From: Punctularia strigosozonata HHB-11173 SS5
Taxonomy: Eukaryota; Basidiomycota; Agaricomycetes; Corticiales; Punctulariaceae
NCBI RefSeq assembly: GCF_000264995.1
Contig: NW_006767446.1
Coordinates: forward strand, 65,333-129,332
Reading direction: 5' to 3'
DNA: 64,000 bases
Part shown: positions 42,317-53,122 of the stretch, piece after piece
Numbering within the stretch: position 1 is the first letter of the stretch
How the letters are laid out: every line of letters begins with the position of its first letter
The notes under the pieces: model-generated
What the model saw: the letters and a program-made list of their open reading frames with translations, nothing else
What the model was told of the DNA's origin: nothing
The model's database searches: none
Position numbers and translations under genes: made by a program

Positions 42317-42901
42317 CTATGCAGTAATAGTACCGTCCTCTACCAGCTCCCGTATCCTCCGCAACGCTCGCTCGATCTCAGCCCCGACCCTTGCGGCTAC
42401 TACGTTCGGCGGGGGAGGCTCTGGCCCTCCGTTAAGCTCGCCAGGCAGGACATCGATGCAATTGAAACTCAAATATAGCTCGTCGTTGGGTCCGTAGGAT
42501 ACGACGTCCTCAACGAAACCCCCGTTGGGGTACGTTCCACGAGCCTGAGCATCTCGATCGGTATTCTCGTATGTCGATGAGTATGAAGCGTTGGCTGACC
42601 ATGGTGTTCGGGTAGAACCAGCATGGTTCAGAGACGAGCTCCGGGTCGTTGCCGAACTTGACCTTTCTAACGATCTACGAGGGCGGATCAGCTAGGAACG
42701 GCAAAACGGGTCTGTCGAGAAGGGGCTCACCTGGTCTCCATGATCCTCTGCGAGCTCGCAATAGGTGACAGTCTCCACGAACGTGGTCGGATCCCTGATC
42801 TTGATCTCTAGTCCGGCCCACAGCTGCGCCTCCGTGAGTACGGTGGAGCATCCAGGCGGGTTGACGGGTCGAGTAGCAGAGATGCTCTTCACGACGGGCA
42901 T
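42317..42901 (-). CDS. AtaL-like (DUF1857) small protein B (157 aa)
   Basis: Tandem paralogue of protein A. Exons 42901-42731, 42674-42600 and 42544-42317 have the same first two lengths (171 and 75 nt) and phases. The text is KSISATRPVNPPG, AQLWAGLEIKIRDPTTFV, AEDHGDQ, IVRKVKFGNDPELVSEPCW, ARGTYPNGGFVEDVVSYGPN and RIRELVEDG near the end. All introns are GT-AG. The start is set by alignment with gene A; an earlier in-frame ATG exists but would lie in the probable 5' UTR near the TATA box. Function unknown. Confidence 0.8.
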
Positions 42902-42935
42902 TTCGATACTGTCGTTACGGATGCCCGCGCGCTGC

Positions 42936-42943
42936 ACTTATAC
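42936..42943 (-). promoter_or_regulatory. TATA box of AtaL-like gene B
   Basis: Sense GTATAAGT, about 35-42 nt before the start codon, the same box as gene A. Confidence 0.5.
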
Positions 42944-43647
42944 CCCGGGCTAGCAACGCAGAAGCGCGCAAAAAGGCCGGCTGTAATCCCCATCGTTGCG
43001 TGCCGCGTTAAGGGCGAGCGGGATCGCCCAGAAGCCAACTCCGCATTCGCGAAACGCGAAGTCGTCAGCGTCAGCAGCGTGGTGAGGCTGGGTTCTCAGG
43101 AGCTGCCGGGTCATCGTCGTATTGCCAGCGGCCAGCACAAGTACCCAATTCAAACCGAAACGGGTATGTATGTAGAAACGCGCCGGTGGGGGCGAGTCTG
43201 AAACTTGCCGTCCACGCCTTTCTCATCGGGCGGCCGCTATGAAAGTATAACCTCGGTGTTGATTGAGTGGGATCGAATATCGCATATCGTAGACCCGGGG
43301 GTTTAAGATAAATCGTTGGTCTCACGACATGGTGGAGAGACGAGAGCACCCCATTGGTCCTCACCACGTGGAACGTCTCGTAGGGTTGCCGAGCCTGGCC
43401 TCCAGAGCAGCCTCGACCACCTACGGTCGGCAGGCAATACAAATACATATATCCGTATATGATGCGGAGGATTCGCGCGTCGGCCCTCCCGGTTAACTTC
43501 TTGTCTTCATGACCGACGGTTTGCGCCTGCGCAGTGGAATACCGTATCACTCTGCACTCATCTAAATCTACGTTACATCGCGCACGATACTCCGAACCCC
43601 GTCCCTAGGAATAGCATCTGTATCTCAACGAGAAAACCTCTCAGGCC
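42944..43647. other. Intergenic, no gene supported
   Basis: Short frames only. Contains the upstream region of AtaL-like B and the 3' end of the carbonic anhydrase gene. Confidence 0.4.
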
Positions 43648-44441
43648 TCAAGGACCGCCCTGCGAGATGCCCAGGTCCTCGAGCTTCCCGGTCGCTAGGT
43701 CGTAGACCCATCCGTGGATGTGGAGCGACTTGCCCTGCTTCCACGCGTCGACGACCGGACCGCTTTGGGCAAGATTGGCGACCTGCGCCTTCACGTTCGC
43801 GTACACGAGCTCCTTCAACGGATCTGCTCGATCGCAGTCAGCCACGGGGCGTCAGGAGGGAGGAGAGAGCGCAGATGTTGGGGGATCGGATGGGCCATCG
43901 GGTAACGTACCGGTCGGTTTCGACGCTATCACTTCTCCTGCGAGCTTGACGAGCGGCGCGAGCCACCTGTTGATGGGCGCGTCAGAGCCTAGGGGGGGAA
44001 CGGCGAGGTCGTCGTTCAGTGCCGCCGTATGCGTCGCCGCCGCGCCGCCGCAGTGGGTGTGTCCGACGATAACGACGTGCTCGACGCCGACGGCCGCGAT
44101 CGCGTACGTCGCCACGGACAGCGCGCTGTCGTCGTGAAGGTGGAACTGGCTGATCGGGACACTGCGGGGTCAGCCCACCCGCTCCCTGCGCGAGACCTCG
44201 GCGCTGGCACGACGTACTTGGCGATGTTGCGGTGCACGAAGATGTCTCCGGGCTTGGCCGCCGTCACGACCGACTCTGGCACGCGCGAGTCTGAGCAGCC
44301 TATCCAGAGCACCTTCGGCGACTGCCCCTTCGCCCCTCTCTCGAAGAACCCTGGTTCGACCTGCTCTACGTCGGACGCCCACTGGGCGTTGGCGGACAGG
44401 AGTCGCTCCAGTACTGGGAAGCTGTGGGCGGAGGCGGCCAT
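43648..44441 (-). CDS. Beta-class carbonic anhydrase (212 aa)
   Basis: Zinc enzyme interconverting CO2 and bicarbonate, needed for growth at air levels of CO2. Three exons: 44441-44218, 44149-43911 and 43823-43648, coding 212 residues, normal for the fungal beta class. Zinc ligands are visible as CSDSRVPES (Cys, and the catalytic Asp/Arg pair) and VGHTHCGG (His and Cys). Also typical are PGDIFVHRNIANQF and the end HIHGWVYDLATGKLEDLG. No mitochondrial leader is evident, so it is probably cytosolic. Confidence 0.94.
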
Positions 44442-44818
44442 GGTCGAGGATATCGTGTATTAGGTTGGTGTATAGGAGGGATAACGATGTTGTTGGAAGG
44501 ACGCAATGACGGGCGCCTCAAATACCGGACGTTCTATCGCTAGGCCCGGACGTTGCCTGAGCGGCGATCAAATCTCGCAGAATCTCCCCTGGGCTTTAAC
44601 CGCCGCTCTGATAGATGTCCCAACGGCAACGGTTGTGCTCGGAAATAGACATATAACTATTTCCCACGCCTTCAACGAGGCAGCCGCGGTAGTAGTTTAT
44701 CCTCTATTCAATCGCGCAGCGAAATGTAAATAAGGTATATAGCGTCGACCATAACCCGTCGATCGATCATGGGTACAGTAGGACACAGCTCAGGCGCTGC
44801 GATCGTGCGTCTCGAATC

Positions 44819-45965
44819 TTAAGGAGGGGGTAGGCCCAGGAAGACCCTGCACGCATCCCGCTTGGCTGCGGTATCGCCCCTGATGGGCTGGTCGTAGCTC
44901 TTGAGGATGTACTCATAGCGTTCCTGTGGCGCCCCAATGAGCAACTATCCGGGCGGAGCTGAGCGGGACAGCATGGCTTACCTCTGTGATAACGACAGTT
45001 CGCAGAGAGGAGCCGGCCGATCGGGTTAGTTCATGTTATAAGAGCGCGGGATTAAACGGTGATACGCAACTGGTAAGATGCTCGAATTCGCCTTTGGTGT
45101 TGGGGAAGTTGGCGGGAGTTTTACCGTTCTTCATGGGGAGCGGCTTGATCTGCATCTTCTGCTGCGTGCATGTCGCGTTGTGCAGGCGCGCGTAGAGACG
45201 GCTTTGGCTGCGAAACGGGATCAGCCGCGTCAGTGACGTCCCCCGTGCGATGCCGACTCGGTTTTGAACAACGTACTCGAGTCTGAAGTTCTCGATGAGC
45301 TCCGCGATACGCGTCTCCAGCTGCGTGGTAACGCGGCCCATCACGGCCTCCATGTCCTCCTCCGCGATGCCGGGCGTCCGCTTCTCGGACGGTTTCGGCG
45401 TGTGCTCCTCCTGGATCTCCGACGCGGCGCTGCTCTGCACGCGGCTGTCGCTCGTCGTGCTCAGGCGGTCCATCTGGCTGCGGAGGTCGTCGAAGTCCTC
45501 GTTGAGCATGGTCTGCGCGCGCTCGACCTTGTCGATCCGCGAGGAGAGCTCGTTCAGCGCGGCCAGGACCGCGCTCGGGTCGAGCGAGGGCCCGGCGGAG
45601 GCGCCGGGGGTGGCGGAGACGAACGTCTTGGACGCCGCCTGGAGCTGTTCGGCCATCGCGCTGAAGGAGGCCGAAAGCGCGTTCATGTGCGCGCGCACGC
45701 GCAGGTCGGGGTGCGAGCTGCCGGTGCGTAGGACGGTGGGGGTGCTCGTGGCGGCCGGCGTCGCCGGGGGGTAGGGCGTGGGCGGGTACGAGGGCGGCAT
45801 CGGCTGCGAGGAGGACGAGCTGGGGAGCATGGAGAGCGTGAGGGGCTTGGCGTCGAAGTAGATCCCTTGAGAGAAGCTCGTCTCCGCGACGGTGGGCGAA
45901 TAAAGGTGAGTGAGCGTTGGAGCGCCTGGGACCGCCGGAGGGGATTGGGGGGTGGTGCTCTGCAT
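44819..45965 (-). CDS. Conserved-looking fungal protein of unknown function (311 aa)
   Basis: Function not recognised. Three exons: 45965-45277, 45207-45066 and 44923-44819. The N-terminal 90 residues are Pro/Ser/Thr-rich and probably disordered. Residues about 90-230 are helical, with a likely coiled coil (AALNELSSRIDKVERAQTML, DFDDLRSQMDRL). The C-terminal part has SRLYARLHNATC, IKPLPMKNGKTPANFPNTKG and ERYEYILKSYDQPIRGDTAA; I recall similar ends in uncharacterised fungal proteins. The first intron (69 nt) is a multiple of 3 and free of stops, so retention would add 23 residues. The last acceptor (44924) was chosen by phase. Confidence 0.7.
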
Positions 45966-47441
45966 GATGTATTGCGTTGCGGAGGTAGAGAAGGTGGGAT
46001 GGGCGAAACGACGCTACGGAAGGCGCTGTAACGTCTCTCGACAGAATTGTGGTGCGGCCTCTTATTCATGGTGAGCGCGGCCCCCGATGCAACAAATCCG
46101 GGAGGGGCGTGCGCAGAACGCGGTCGCGTAGCCTATCGGTAGCCTGCGCTTTCCAAGTGCCGGGGAGGAGAGCCGTGGGCCGTGTCAGAGTATGCGCCGC
46201 AGCTGCGGGAGGGGCGGCGCTGAATTGACGGGGACGTGGGAGTCGCAGAGGCCGGTGTGAGACACTTCGGACGCGGCGTTGGGTATGGACAGCCGGGATA
46301 GGATGTAATGCCCATGGATAGGAGGTATTCAGCAGGGCAGTATGTGAAACGCGCATGTAATCGTCGTCGGATGCCCAACGGATGCCAGGAAGCCGGATGG
46401 TGCTGGACATAGCTTCAGTGCTGCCGGACGGAGGGCTTGAGAATGGCAAGGGCCACGGTTGATGTAGAGCGCTCTGGAGTCGCTAATCAGAGCCTGGAGT
46501 TGGATACAGTATCATTGAGGACGTACTCATGGAAAGTTCTGCTACCTCCTGTCGCACCGCAATCTCGCTGCCATACGTCCAGAGTGCAGTCGCAGGGTTT
46601 CCGATCGTGGGATCAATGAACGTATTCCTATGACCAGAAAGCAGCTTCCAAGAGTCCTTTGTCCAAGGCCGTCGTGCTCGTTGTCATGTCTATAAAGTCA
46701 ATTGAGCTGATCTTGCAGAGTAGGTGCAACGATACTCGGTCGAGGAGAGCAAGTGGGTGCCACTCATGGGCTGATGGCGTGGTAAATCTTGCACCAGTTC
46801 CCGTATACCCTGACCAGCAGTTCGAGCCACTCGCGGCTGGTCATATCCTTACGATCTCCACCCTTGATTTTATATGCTGCGTCTGTAATGCTACAGAATG
46901 TGGTACTGATTTATATTACAACTGCTTTGATGTCTGTGGAACCGACACATTCACCTTCTGACCTCTCGAACGACTTGTGACAGATTGCTAAGATTAGAAT
47001 TCGAGTTCAACGAATATCCAACAATACGCCCCTTAGCCTACCTGTCAATCTTCCTACACTTTGGGTCATGAAAGATAGGAACACGTCAGCCCACTCCATG
47101 GAGAGGAGCTACGTTCACGGCGCTCCCAAGCTGCTCGTTGCACCAGGCTTCTCATATGCAACTCTGCTGGACTCTACGCTGGCAGATCGGCTCGAATGCC
47201 GTCTCAAGTCTTCTATCTACGTCAGCATCGCCGTATCGAGGCACATGTATTGCTGCTGGACAACGTTGCAGAAGGCTCGTAAACTATCCGGACACACAAC
47301 TACCAGCATGGACCCACTGCGAGGTCTCCGTTTGCGGCCATAAATCAACGAACAGTTTGCGATCGGGCCCCATGAGGATGTCGATTTTCCTCTTAATCCC
47401 TGGTTCCAGCCGCCCGGGAGTCCCTTCCCAGCCAGTGAGCG
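45966..47441. other. Intergenic, no gene supported
   Basis: A minus-strand frame of 127 codons (46066-46449) is Pro/Arg/Ser-rich, with no recognisable domain; I do not call it. The remainder has only short frames. The start of kinase A could extend into this region through an unseen 5' exon. Confidence 0.4.
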
Positions 47442-49690
47442 ATGGAAGCAGAGTGGTATCGCACCGCTATCGACGTGATAGCGAAGCTCCAACCAGTATG
47501 CCGTACTTGGCCGTTCCTCCAAGGTAGTCGTACGCATCAATCCTATCTACTTTCTCTTCTAAACCTCCCCCAGAGACGCTTCATAACTACGCTTTCCTCA
47601 TTGATCAGGAGTCGAAACGCAAGAAATTGCACAAGCTCGCACGACCAATCATAAGCAATGTTACGATCACAGTCGCGGCACTCATCGTGTACGTATTAAC
47701 CGCCATTTGCCTGGTTTCGCTGACCATGCCACGATAGGTTGGGAAACTACGACCCACTTCACCCGCGGAGACCCGGTTTCCCGCCTCTAGATGTGTCTCT
47801 GAAACTGCAAATTGCAAATTTGCAGACCCATATTGCCGCTAGCGCGGCTTTCATCCAATCGCTCTACATGGAATTTGACTTGGGTGAGTTCTGCCACGAT
47901 GGTGTCTGCAAAAAGCTGATCCACTTTTGCGAAGGGATATTCGAGCGCCGTCGCACAGAGAAAAAATACGCACGTATCGAGGCGGAGAAGTACGACGCTT
48001 TCAGAGACGCGATACAAACCCGTTTGCTCAGATACGTGGAATTCGAACTGGAGCGAACACGTCCGGAGTCCTGGTGGCCAGCAATGTTCAATGAGCCCCA
48101 GGCTCTGAGGGGACTACTGCGTTACTTCCGAGCCAGAGGTATACAAGAAAACCGCGCGTCGGACATCGAGCTCGAGCAAGTGGTCGCCGACTTCCGACGG
48201 GAATTACAGCAATCAGGTCATGTTCCTCGTCCGATCGCCGAGACCAGTCTCACGGCCGCGCAATTTGCACGTGAGGCCGTTGCACTGCTTAGAATTCATT
48301 TTACCGAGCAGTTCGACGATGTGAGTGCGATACAGTCCAGTGACGGTGATGCTATCACTCATTTCCGGTGCTTTATAGGTGTGCAATGAACTGGAGCTCA
48401 GTACGGAAGAACAGATGTTGCGATCCTGCCGGGACAATACGCGCCTTTTGACAAGAGTTGTCGGGCGGATTGTCAACTCGCAGACCCTCCGGTCAAGAGC
48501 AGCCGAACTCCGTAATCGCGAGGCTGAACGCTTCCTTGACATATTGCAGCTAGTGATTCGCCCACAGAACTGAAGGGTTCGTTCGATGGCTCACAAACAG
48601 TTGGTAGGTGATGGACGCGAAGAACAAATGGTCTCCGTCCCTCCACAGTCAAGCAAGGGAAATCCTCGACCGCATGCGCTACCTGTACGTCAAGGTTGGC
48701 AGGGAGAGTCGAGCATTACCGGCCAAACTATACGTCAATGGCGTCCAGCTAGCGTCGTTCAATCCCGTTCGGTTTGGGGGGTTCGCCAGCATCTACCGCG
48801 GGACCTTGGAGGGTAAGGTTGTTGCTCTGAAACGCCTTCGTGCCAATCTCTCTGGCCATCTGGAGTGGGTGAGTCGTTCCGTGTCGAGAGACAGCGTAAC
48901 ACTTCGACGCTGCGGACAGGTCTTCTATCAGGAGGCGCTCATCTGGTCCCGAATGCGACATCCATACGTTCTTGCCTTCCTCGGGATGGACAAAGACGTT
49001 CTCGAATCTCCATGTATAGTATTGCCCTGGTGCGAACGAGGCAGCGTTATAGACTGGGTTTCAAGCCTTCCTATCAATACAGTTAATCTGATCGACCTGG
49101 TACGCCAGTTGCCTTCCGGCGAGTATCATGCCGACCACTCTCCTGTAGATATGCAAGATATCCAGTGGATTGGCATATCTCCACTCACAAAGCATTGTTC
49201 ATGGTGATCTACGAGGCGGAAACGTCCTCGTTGATAACGATCAGCAACCACGGCTCGCTGATCTGGGACTCGCTAACTTCGCGGATCCCAACGCCTCGGA
49301 TTACAAGGTCGCCGGTCATGGAAACACAAGATGGCTGGCGCCTGAGTTACTCCAGAACGACGGCGCAGATCGCTCGCGTGAGAGTGATATATGGTCTTTA
49401 GGATGCGTCATGCTTGAAGTAGGCTCGCAACCGTCATGCTAGAGCTCTACATCTCACCATGGACGCAGCTGTACACTCAGCGAGCTCCTTATCTGGAGAT
49501 CGACTCGGAATACCGAGTCACTATCAGGATATCCGAAGGCTACAAGCCTTTACGTCCTACCCCAGCGCAATGCGGCGGAGCCATCTACCCTGATACGCTA
49601 TGGGCACTCACCGAGCAATGCTTGGCACCTATAGCCTCCCAGAGGCCGCATGCAGACATGATATCAAGACAGGTAGCACTGCTTGTGTAA
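47442..49690 (+). CDS. Tyrosine-kinase-like protein kinase A (611 aa)
   Basis: Protein kinase with an unknown helical N-terminal half. Nine exons: 47442-47523, 47574-47688, 47738-47883, 47935-48320, 48379-48552, 48608-48868, 48920-49099, 49149-49418 and 49469-49690. The kinase part has FGGFASIYRGTLEGKVVALK (Gly-loop and ATP Lys), hinge LPWCERGS, the catalytic loop IVHGDLRGGNVLV (HGD for HRD, Asp kept), ADLGLAN (DLG for DFG), RWLAPELL and DIWSLGCVMLE. The 300-residue N-terminal part starts EAEWYRTAIDVI and is shared with kinases B and C. Intron 3 (47884-47934) is 51 nt, in frame and stop-free; it is called an intron because kinase B is interrupted at exactly this place. The ATG at 47442 follows a stop in frame; an upstream exon cannot be excluded. 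Confidence 0.8.
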
Positions 49691-49726
49691 CAGTAATATG
49701 CATGAACCGTCGCGCTCAGTACTGGT

Positions 49727-52341
49727 TCAGTAAATGATCGGCTGGGTCTGCATGCTAGCTAGACGATCACGAACCATGGCGGGTAGCGGCCTTTTTCTAG
49801 GCTCGGATGACAAGCAACTGTCAACAAGGCGCCATACATCATCCGTCATGGGGTGCCCGATGCATTGCCCCGCCAACGGCCGATGTGGCCTCTGGCCTTC
49901 ATAGACCATGATCATCACCCTCAGGTCGAGCGGGATGTCGGAGAACGGGGGTTTGCGCGTATAGAGCTGGCCCAGTGTCAGCTTTTTCGCTCATGTTGTA
50001 GATAAGGAGCATGTGTCTCGCACCTCTATGATGGTACACCCGACGGCGTAGATATCACTTTCCTTCGAGTGAGGCTGGCCTGCTCTCAATAGCTCCGGAG
50101 CCATCCATCGCGTGCTGCCTGGCGTGTCATTGGGGTTGGCGCTGGCAGTCGCATTTGAGAGGGTCGCGAGGCCAAGATCTGCTAGACGAGGCTCCATATT
50201 GTTGGTAAGAAGGACATTTCCCTGTGTCATCCGCAGTAAGCGTACATTGCCGGAAACTGAGTCGTAAAGTGGTTCGTTACCGCTCGGATATCCCCGTGAA
50301 CAACATCTCGAGAATGAAGGTACTCTAATCCGTCGCATATCTTCCCGATCTGGATATCCTTAGATGCTATCGCGATAGCCGAAGCACAATGCGTACAAGG
50401 GATGCATGATCCAGTTGCGCAGAGGTGTGCTTCATATAGTTGGACAAGCTGCCGCGTCGTAGCCAGGGCGACACCAAAAATGGATACGTGAGCGATACTC
50501 GATCCACTCCGTAGAATGGCAAGACGTTTGGATGTTTCAGACTTCTCCAGATGAGGGCTTCTTGTCTCAACATCTAAACCACAAATATGTAACCACGAAG
50601 AAGGGCTGACAATCGGGAGGGCAGTGCTCACCCATTCCTTACTCTCCAATAGTGGTATACGAATTCTTTTCAGAGCGACATCAACCCCACGATATGAGCC
50701 CCGAAAAATGTCCGAGAAACCACCCCAAGCGATGGCGTCGCCGCTCTTCACTTGTATGCCTTTGATGAAGAGCGACGTGGGGAGCGAGTCGCTTGCCTTG
50801 CATATTTTTATCGATAGCTTCCGCAGGCGATCCATTATCGATTGATGCCGAGAGTACGTGTTTGGAGAATAGTAGCGAGATAGATCTATAACCTAGTAAC
50901 ACATTGGAGCATAGCATCCTAATCAAGAGGCCACGAACCATCTGCAAGATGTCCAAGAAGCACTGCGCTGCGCGATCTCGGAGTTGAGCCGCGGTCTTTT
51001 TGGCCTCATCGGAGTCGATAATGGCGGTGACGATGCTCGTGACAAACTGGGGATCCTCTTGGAAAGCAGTAAAGATAGTCGCATCGTCTAGTTTCCCCAG
51101 TCGAGCAGCCATCTGAGCAGATGTCAGATTTCAGTGATCGCTCGATTTCGATATGCTACCGACCGCCTCCGTTTGGTGCGGGAAGTGAGTACGCAGCAGG
51201 GCACAAGCCTCCCGGGCAAAGTGTGACCGATCAGCTGCCGTTTTCGGAAGCGAATCCAGAGATCCGGATTCTCCGTTTTGCTGCAGATGGTCGTAAAACG
51301 CTTCCACTTCCGAAACAATCTGAGCATCTGTCAACCGATTCTGATCCACACCCCGCGACTGCAAGAATTCCATCATCCTCCGGACGATCTGGGGCTCTCG
51401 AAACGCGTCAAACCAGCCTGTCTTTTTCCATCGAAGAGGTTCCGAGTCTGCAAAATCAGGTTCGAAATAGTAAAGGAGATCTGACTGGATCTTCCCGCGA
51501 TAGTATCGAAAGTTGTCGGTATACTCGGCTACCAGGTGGTCGAGTTGCTTTGCGGAGCTCATCCGACGTGCTGGTAACCTTCAGTGAACAGGCCTGAGCA
51601 AGGCGATGATTTTGCGTCATACTTACCTATGAACGAGAGCTTGCTCATGTGATCTATCAATGCAATGGAGTTCGCTATGCGGCGTTCAACGTCTTCAAGG
51701 AGGGTACCCATCCACTCCTCTATTGATGTGGTGCGGTCACGGCGCGGATTGTCAGGCTCGTACGTTAAGAGGCTACGAAACATTCATCCTTAGAGAAATT
51801 CATTCATTATATCGTTCCACTCACGGTGTCAGAGCACTCACGGCATCCGTGATCTTGATCAGAAGGGGAACCACTTTCTTATCCCATTTGTCCCGAGCCT
51901 TTTCAGCCTTGTATAAGTCGAGGTATTGGGCCACCAGGTCTAGAATGACACGGGTTCACGGGCGGCAGAGTAAGATATGAAGGACGCGCACTTCTCACGA
52001 AACGCCATTTCTCCACGACCGGTAAGGGATTGTATATGGTGGCTTCCGTCCGTATGAGCCATGCTTCCTTTTCGTCCGCTGGCAGGGAGAGCTCTGCGGG
52101 GTCCATCAGACTGTCCAAGGAAACTCCATCGACGGATCGATAGACGATGGTGTCCGGAAGATAAGTCGTTCTGAAGGAAGCAGCCTACGCGAATCATTTC
52201 CGACGACTTTGTTCTGTGGGTCCTTATGTTCGAGGCGAGTAGCGAATCACTCACTTTCGTATGTGGGTCCGTATATTGCAATATTTGTCCCGCACTACAC
52301 CTTGTTAAGGTCACCAGAAAGTCACATCCCGCAGACTTCAC
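49727..52341 (-). CDS. Tyrosine-kinase-like protein kinase B (about 688 aa)
   Basis: Paralogue of kinase A, convergent with it (36 nt between stops). Exons: 52341-52255 (uncertain), 52184-51992, 51939-51825, 51772-51627, 51570-51164, 51112-50939, 50892-50632, 50573-50397, 50349-50281, 50221-50024 and 49966-49727. Three exons have exactly the lengths found in A (146, 174 and 261 nt). Kinase motifs: WGGFSDIFRGSYRGVDVALK, VVHGDIRA then GNVLLTN, ADLGLATL, RWMAPELL and DIYAVGCTIIE. The N-terminal half contains KEAWLIRTEATIYN and is Glu/Lys/Leu-rich and helical. An intron after the catalytic loop (50222-50280) is present here and in C but not in A. The first exon and start are weak. Confidence 0.78.
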
Positions 52342-53122
52342 TGACGACGCGCGAACATGCGAAATGCAGATAGAATCGAGTAGATCCCGCTTTCCTGCGG
52401 TTTATTCTCACAACGAGTGGGCCATAACCATCCAGTGCGTTGATCTCCGCACGCATATTCTGCACGGGTCGCAACCTCTATGCCGTGATATCGGCGGCCA
52501 ACATGTTCGGTGTCTGCGAATCGCGATGCCAACTGCTTGGCGTATGGGTTCGTCTTCACCCGCGTGAGTACGGTTCAGCCACAGGTCGATATCCCGCCGT
52601 ATTGGACGGTCGTACTTCAGGCCGCCGTGTGAGCTGAGCTAGTCTCGATTAGCCACGGCACAGGGCAAGCATGCGCAGGCGTAGTCGCAAGTGTTCATCG
52701 TGACGATGAAGTGACAAGACAAGCCGGCGCGACCGGCCTGCGCTTCGGAGTCATCGGGGTCACCTGATACCGACGTCGCATTGACTAATTTGGTAGGAGG
52801 CCGACGCCTCTACCTTTACGCTCTTGCGTCGACGGTCCCTAAGCTTTCTTCGCGAACTGCTTCTACAATATCACGAAGACGGTCCCGGTCTCCATATACA
52901 ATGAGGGAACGACAATCGCCGAGCGTCCATGGACGCGAACGCGGATGACGGCGTCGACCAGCTGACCTCCCGTCGGTCTATTCCCGACGTCGGCCCGGCG
53001 TGGACCGTCTCCGCGCCCGTCCACAGAATTTTCTAGCGTCAACAAGGGACTCATGTGGCTTAAAGATACAAATATATAGGGGCGCGTAGGGTCAGCGCGT
53101 AGCACGACCTCGTACGCTCAAC
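52342..53122. other. Intergenic, divergent promoter region of kinase B and the GH28 gene
   Basis: No gene is supported. The right end holds the GH28 promoter with a TATA box at 53071. Confidence 0.4.
53071..53080 (+). promoter_or_regulatory. TATA box of the GH28 gene
   Basis: AAATATATAG, about 43-52 nt before the start codon. Confidence 0.55.

Noticed and set aside
46066-46449. Minus-strand frame of 127 codons
   Set aside because: Pro/Arg/Ser-rich, no splice or start context, no recognisable homology; left uncalled.
51773-51800. Acceptor and Met start at about 51783 for kinase B exon 4
   Set aside because: Leads to a stop in frame; the acceptor at 51773 (TCGTAG) gives the same phase and the same 146-nt exon as kinase A.
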